Notes under the pieces: model-generated | What the model saw: only the letters and a program-made list of their open reading frames with translations | Told to the model about the DNA's origin: nothing | The model's database searches: none | Program-made: the position numbers and the translations under genes | Assembly: GCF_025753815.1 (NCBI RefSeq) | Contig: NZ_JAOWRF010000083.1 | Coordinates: 1 to 47,653 of the forward strand | DNA length: 47,653 nt | Direction of reading: 5' to 3' | From: Plectonema radiosum NIES-515 | GTDB lineage: Bacteria; Cyanobacteriota; Cyanobacteriia; Cyanobacteriales; Nostocaceae | Shown here: one piece after another, positions 44,834 to 47,653 of the stretch | How positions within the stretch are numbered: position 1 is the first letter of the stretch | How the letters are laid out: the number at the start of each line of letters is the position of its first letter

Positions 44834-45255
44834 ACTTGAAAAATCAATGACTCAGATTTTGGGGTGAATTGATGGTATGGTCACGGCTTTTTGTAGAAAC
44901 GTGACACAATAGCCTCTCTACAATAAATTATGATAAATGTAGACCACGAATCGTCATCGCCTGAGGCAATATTGTAAAAATAATATCAGGTTTTTAAGCG
45001 ATCGCACTACTCCCTTCTTTTGATAGTTAGCGGTTGCAATTCCTCCTCAACGGCGGCTTGACCATCAGCAGATTCATGCAGTGCGATGAACCAGGAAAGA
45101 ACAGTCCCAAGGCTATACATACAAAGGAAGCAACGCCAAAGTTCCGGGGAATCCTCACCTTCAAAACCCTAGGCTCGTAGAGCCAAGGTTTCAGGTGGGG
45201 GAGGATGTAAAAATTAGCACCAAACGCCACCTTTAAATATCTGTGAGTGAGACGA
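44834..45255. other. nos upstream region
   Basis: The region should hold the nos promoter (44834-45000). It also holds the nos 3'-end copy (45022-45080) and an inverted repeat with ATCCTC (45151-45156) and GAGGAT (45201-45206) outer arms and GGCTC/GAGCC inner arms, similar to IS605 right ends. An open minus frame at 45027-45314 is explained by these pieces and not counted as a gene. Confidence 0.6.
45022..45080 (-). pseudogene. Remnant copy of the nos 3' end
   Basis: These 59 bases match 40214-40272, the last codons of nos, at 54 of 59 positions with no gap. The translated copy reads [20 protein letters not shown] against [19 protein letters not shown] in nos. The reading frame runs on for a few codons to a stop. 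It lies 190 bases upstream of the nos ATG in the same orientation, which points to a lost tandem copy or a recombination at this site. Confidence 0.85.
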
Positions 45256-45786
45256 ATGTCAAATCTAGTGAAGCGCAAATCCCGCCCAACAAAGCGAAAA
45301 ACTATCGGTTTCATGGTGATAATTTTAGCGTGGAGTCTGGCTATGGGCTGGCTTCTGGCTTTGGCAACTAATGTACAAGCAGCTAATACGTCAGAAATCG
45401 GTACGGTTGATGTAGTGCCGGCACAATATCAGTTGGGACAGCAACTATATCTAGAAAACTGTTCTAATTGTCACATTGCCCTTCCCCCGGCTGTTTTTCC
45501 TACCCAAACCTGGAAAAATCTTCTGCAAGATTCCCAGCACTACGGCGTACAACTCAAACCTCTAGTCGATCCACCGCGCATTTTGGTGTGGAAATATCTG
45601 TTAACTTTCTCCCGTTCCCAGCAAAAAGAAGAACAAACACCTTATCGTCTCAAGGATTCACGCTATTTTAAAGCTTTGCATCCCAAAGTGCAACTACCAC
45701 GCCCCGTACAAGTTGGTAGCTGTGTCAGTTGTCATCCAAGTGCCACCGACTTCAACTTTCGCAGCCTAAGCCCAGAGTGGAAGTAG
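45256..45786 (+). CDS. Exported two-CxxCH (dihaem) cytochrome c
   Basis: The 176-residue protein has a basic start, a hydrophobic signal (IGFMVIILAWSLAMGWLLAL) and a likely cleavage after VQA. Two haem sites follow: CSNCH near residue 72 and CVSCH near 159, a spacing that fits the bacterial dihaem cytochrome c (DHC) family. It should act in the periplasm or lumen as an electron carrier. The frame opens at a GTG three codons earlier. The ATG is preferred. The last 55 bases overlap the convergent end of cobN. Confidence 0.85.
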   Translation: MSNLVKRKSRPTKRKTIGFMVIILAWSLAMGWLLALATNVQAANTSEIGTVDVVPAQYQLGQQLYLENCSNCHIALPPAVFPTQTWKNLLQDSQHYGVQLKPLVDPPRILVWKYLLTFSRSQQKEEQTPYRLKDSRYFKALHPKVQLPRPVQVGSCVSCHPSATDFNFRSLSPEWK

Positions 45787-47653
45787 GGGGAGTGGGGGAG
45801 TGGGGGAGTGGGGGAGGAAATTTCTCCTTGTCCTCCCCTCTCCTTGTCCTCCCCTCTCCCTATCCCCCCCTCTCCCCCTTGTCTTGAAGAATAAGCGTAA
45901 CAACTCCAATTTATGTAAGCACGAGCTAAATCGTTGTCGTCTGTCCAATTTTGTGATTCGATTAAACCTTGGAGTCCAGCACCGTAAGCACCTGGTTTAG
46001 AACCAAAAATTCGGTAACGCGATCGCACTTGGGCTTCTTCTGAAGTTAAACCTTGTGCCTTCCACAAATCTGTTTCTTCCTGTACTTGCGCTGCGAGGGG
46101 GTTTTGTGCTTTTGGTTCATCCAACGCCGCCACTGCTTGCACCGCCGTATCGAATAAATCAATTAAATTGGGGAAAGCATCCCGAAAAAAGCCAGAAATC
46201 CGCAACGTCACATCTACACGAGGACGCCCCAAAACCGAAAGGGGCAAAATTTCCAAATCCACCACCCGCCGCGCCATACCATCCCACACAGGCTGCACAC
46301 CGAGCAAAGCCAACGCCTCAGCGATGTCATCACCGCCAGTCCGCATTGTGGCAGTTCCCCACACAGATAAAGCCAGCGTCTTTGGATACTCCCCATTCTC
46401 CTGGGTGTAAGTTTCTACGAGAGTTTCCGCTGCCTTCCTGCCGATATCCCAAGCCGTTTCCGTGGGAATGGCGCGGATATCAATTGAGTAAAAATTTCTA
46501 CCTGTAGGCAAGACTTCCGGACGTCCGCGTGTGGGAGCACCAGCAGGAGCACTAGGGACATATCCCCCATCAAGTCCGTGTAACAAATAAGTAATTTCTT
46601 CGTGAGTTTGTTGCAGAGCAGGAAAAAGACGCGATTGTATCCAGTTTAAAACAGGGGAAAGTGGGGAGTTGGGATTTAAATCTAGAGACGCGAAATACGA
46701 AGTCTCTACAGAGTCAGAAGTAATTAATTGTTCGACTAATTCGGCTGCATATTCTTCTAAAACTTCAACAACATCACCTAAAGTACGACAAGAATTAAGC
46801 CTCACGCAAAGACGCGAAGACGCAAAGGATGAATCTAACTTTGCGTCTTTGCGACTTTGCGTGAGAAAAAACTCATCTCCCAAATCTGCTGTGATGGGGT
46901 CGAAATCTAAACCTAAATTTTCAGCGATCGCGCGGGTGAATCCGATATGATGACGATTGGGAAGACGTGCGATCGCCACAATTAAATCTCGCAACTGACG
47001 ACCATCAGGACATTTCCCAAAAATGTGCAACCCATCGCGGATTTGAGCCTCTTTTAATTCACAAAGATAACCATCAATAGAAGGTAAAACCGATAAGTCA
47101 AAAGGTAAAACAGAAGACTCTTGATTTAGCTTGACTTGAAAATCTTGATGTAAATTTTCTTGAAGAATTAATTGAGTAATGCGATCGCCTATCGTCCGTA
47201 AACGCGAAGGATCTAAACTTTCAGCCTCATAATACTCATCAATCAAATTTTCCAACTGCTGCAAAGAACCATAAAGCTCCGCACGAGTCATCGGCGGCGT
47301 CAAATGATCTATAATCACCGCTTGAGCGCGACGCTTTGCTTGTGAACCCTCACCAGGGTCATTCACAATAAACGGATACAAATGCGGAAGCGCACCCAAA
47401 GCCACTTCTGGATAACAACTATCCGATAAAGCCACACTTTTACCAGGTAGCCATTCCAGATTGCCATGTTTCCCCACATGAACCACAGCATCAGCAGCAA
47501 AACATTTCCTTACCCAATAATAAAAAGCCAAATAACCATGAGTCGGTTCCAAATCTGGTGCGTGATAATTCAAACTAGGGTCAATATCATAACCCCGCGC
47601 CGGCTGAACACCCACAAAGACATTACCGAACTGAATTCCGGGAATGGGGAAAG
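45732..47653 (-). CDS. cobN: Cobaltochelatase subunit CobN (partial, C-terminus replaced)
   Basis: The frame is open to the window edge, so the start is outside. The visible 640 residues include GVQPARGYDIDPSLNYHAPDL, DAVVHVGKHGNLEWLPGKSVALS, NDPGEGSQAKRRAQAVIIDHLTPP, GLDGGYVPSAPAGAPTRGRP and YRIFGSKPGAYGAGLQGLIE, which mark CobN rather than ChlH. CobN inserts cobalt into the corrin ring for cobalamin. After ARAYINWSCYAYSS the family sequence stops and is replaced by GGEGGIGRGEDKERGG-type residues from C-rich repeat DNA, so the last 200 or more residues are missing. Two palindromic repeats are inserted in frame. Confidence 0.9.
   Translation of the reverse strand, partial: FPIPGIQFGNVFVGVQPARGYDIDPSLNYHAPDLEPTHGYLAFYYWVRKCFAADAVVHVGKHGNLEWLPGKSVALSDSCYPEVALGALPHLYPFIVNDPGEGSQAKRRAQAVIIDHLTPPMTRAELYGSLQQLENLIDEYYEAESLDPSRLRTIGDRITQLILQENLHQDFQVKLNQESSVLPFDLSVLPSIDGYLCELKEAQIRDGLHIFGKCPDGRQLRDLIVAIARLPNRHHIGFTRAIAENLGLDFDPITADLGDEFFLTQSRKDAKLDSSFASSRLCVRLNSCRTLGDVVEVLEEYAAELVEQLITSDSVETSYFASLDLNPNSPLSPVLNWIQSRLFPALQQTHEEITYLLHGLDGGYVPSAPAGAPTRGRPEVLPTGRNFYSIDIRAIPTETAWDIGRKAAETLVETYTQENGEYPKTLALSVWGTATMRTGGDDIAEALALLGVQPVWDGMARRVVDLEILPLSVLGRPRVDVTLRISGFFRDAFPNLIDLFDTAVQAVAALDEPKAQNPLAAQVQEETDLWKAQGLTSEEAQVRSRYRIFGSKPGAYGAGLQGLIESQNWTDDNDLARAYINWSCYAYSSRQGGEGGIGRGEDKERGGQGEISSPTPPLPHSPYFHSGLRLRKLKSVALG
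45786..45885. repeat. Low-complexity GGGGGAGTG / CTCCCCTCTC repeat at the cobN end
   Basis: Three GTGGGGGAG units and several TCCTTGTCCTCCCCTC units stand where the rest of cobN should be. They belong to the same C-rich family as the dnaX linker repeat. The cobN frame passes through them to a stop at 45732. Confidence 0.75.
46682..46709. repeat. GTAGAGAC-family hairpin inside cobN
   Basis: TAGAGAC (46683-46689) and GTCTCTA (46702-46708) pair within cobN and encode residues SVETSYFASL in a variable loop. It is the same family as the intergenic hairpins at 20834 and 23508. Confidence 0.65.
46801..46865. repeat. Palindromic repeat inserted in frame in cobN
   Basis: CTCACGCAAAG (46801-46811) and CTTTGCGTGAG (46855-46865) are outer arms, with GACGCAAAG/CTTTGCGTC (46819-46827, 46839-46847) inside. 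It encodes LTQSRKDAKLDSSFASSRLC, a stretch that is not CobN-like, between conserved DLGDEF and CRTLGDVVEVLEEYA. The frame is kept. Confidence 0.8.

Noticed and set aside
45027-45314. 95-codon minus frame upstream of nos
   Set aside because: It is made of the nos 3'-end remnant in another frame plus an inverted repeat, and overlaps the cytochrome start.
45732-47653. Magnesium chelatase subunit ChlH
   Set aside because: Sequence such as GVQPARGYDIDPSLNYHAPDL and the YVPSAPAGAPTRGRP stretch fits CobN, not ChlH.
1-47653. tRNA or rRNA genes
   Set aside because: Reading through the sequence I saw no tRNA T-loop signature (GGTTCRAATCC type) with a fitting fold, and no rRNA segment.

Overview
This is a stretch of chromosome from a cyanobacterium, most probably a filamentous, heterocyst-forming member of the Nostocales. 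The signs are the very frequent octamer GCGATCGC (HIP1), heptamer tandem repeats between genes, palindromic repeats of the cyanobacterial type, a HetZ-family protein, and cyanobacterial core genes (DUF751/Ycf33 next to rbfA, a probable EbsA pilus protein, a DnaX intein, CobN). About forty genes or gene remnants can be supported. I found no tRNA, rRNA or CRISPR array. The right edge cuts cobN.

Layout. 1-5 kb: a Sua5/YrdC tRNA-modification enzyme, a HetZ-family protein, a glutamine-rich membrane-anchored protein built of tandem repeats, and an AT-rich convergent restriction-nuclease/adenine-methylase pair. 5-13 kb: DUF751-rbfA, a 1234-residue TPR-CHAT caspase-like protein with a shortened paralogue upstream, and dnaX carrying a 163-residue mini-intein. 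13-24 kb: an overlapping glycosyltransferase/radical-SAM pair, probable ebsA, a BioD-like/DRTGG protein, a PadR regulator divergent from a small monooxygenase-like gene with a perfect 15-bp inverted repeat between them, a DprA-like Rossmann protein, MAPEG, YajQ, a glutathione transferase broken by an in-frame TAG, a TPR protein and a peptidoglycan-binding protein. 24-32 kb: housekeeping genes (recQ, pheS, surE, an MBL-fold hydrolase, ribF, a MoxR ATPase) separated by heptamer repeats. 32-37 kb: two RNA-guided-nuclease elements, a frameshifted IscB with an omega-RNA-like leader and a TnpB with a divergent 50-residue ribbon-helix-helix gene, on either side of a DEAD-box helicase.

37-46 kb is the most unusual part. 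A 1540-residue nitric oxide synthase contains an N-terminal beta-rich region, two globin-like segments (the second apparently interrupted by a pair of canonical EF-hands), a complete NOS oxygenase domain and a complete FMN/FAD/NADPH reductase. Downstream on the same strand lies a 788-residue protein that begins with a four-EF-hand calmodulin-like domain (about 55% identical by eye to animal calmodulin in its first lobe) and ends in an Erv1/ALR-type sulfhydryl oxidase domain. Between them are decayed IS200/IS605 pieces and a strong terminator hairpin. Upstream of nos is a 59-bp copy of the nos 3' end (54 of 59 bases identical), the trace of a lost second copy or rearrangement. A two-CxxCH cytochrome c and a cobN whose end appears lost and replaced by repeat DNA follow.

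Inference: calcium sensing, NO synthesis and thiol oxidation may be linked here in one locus. The domain calls rest on visible motifs. The functional link is a hypothesis from proximity and shared EF-hands.
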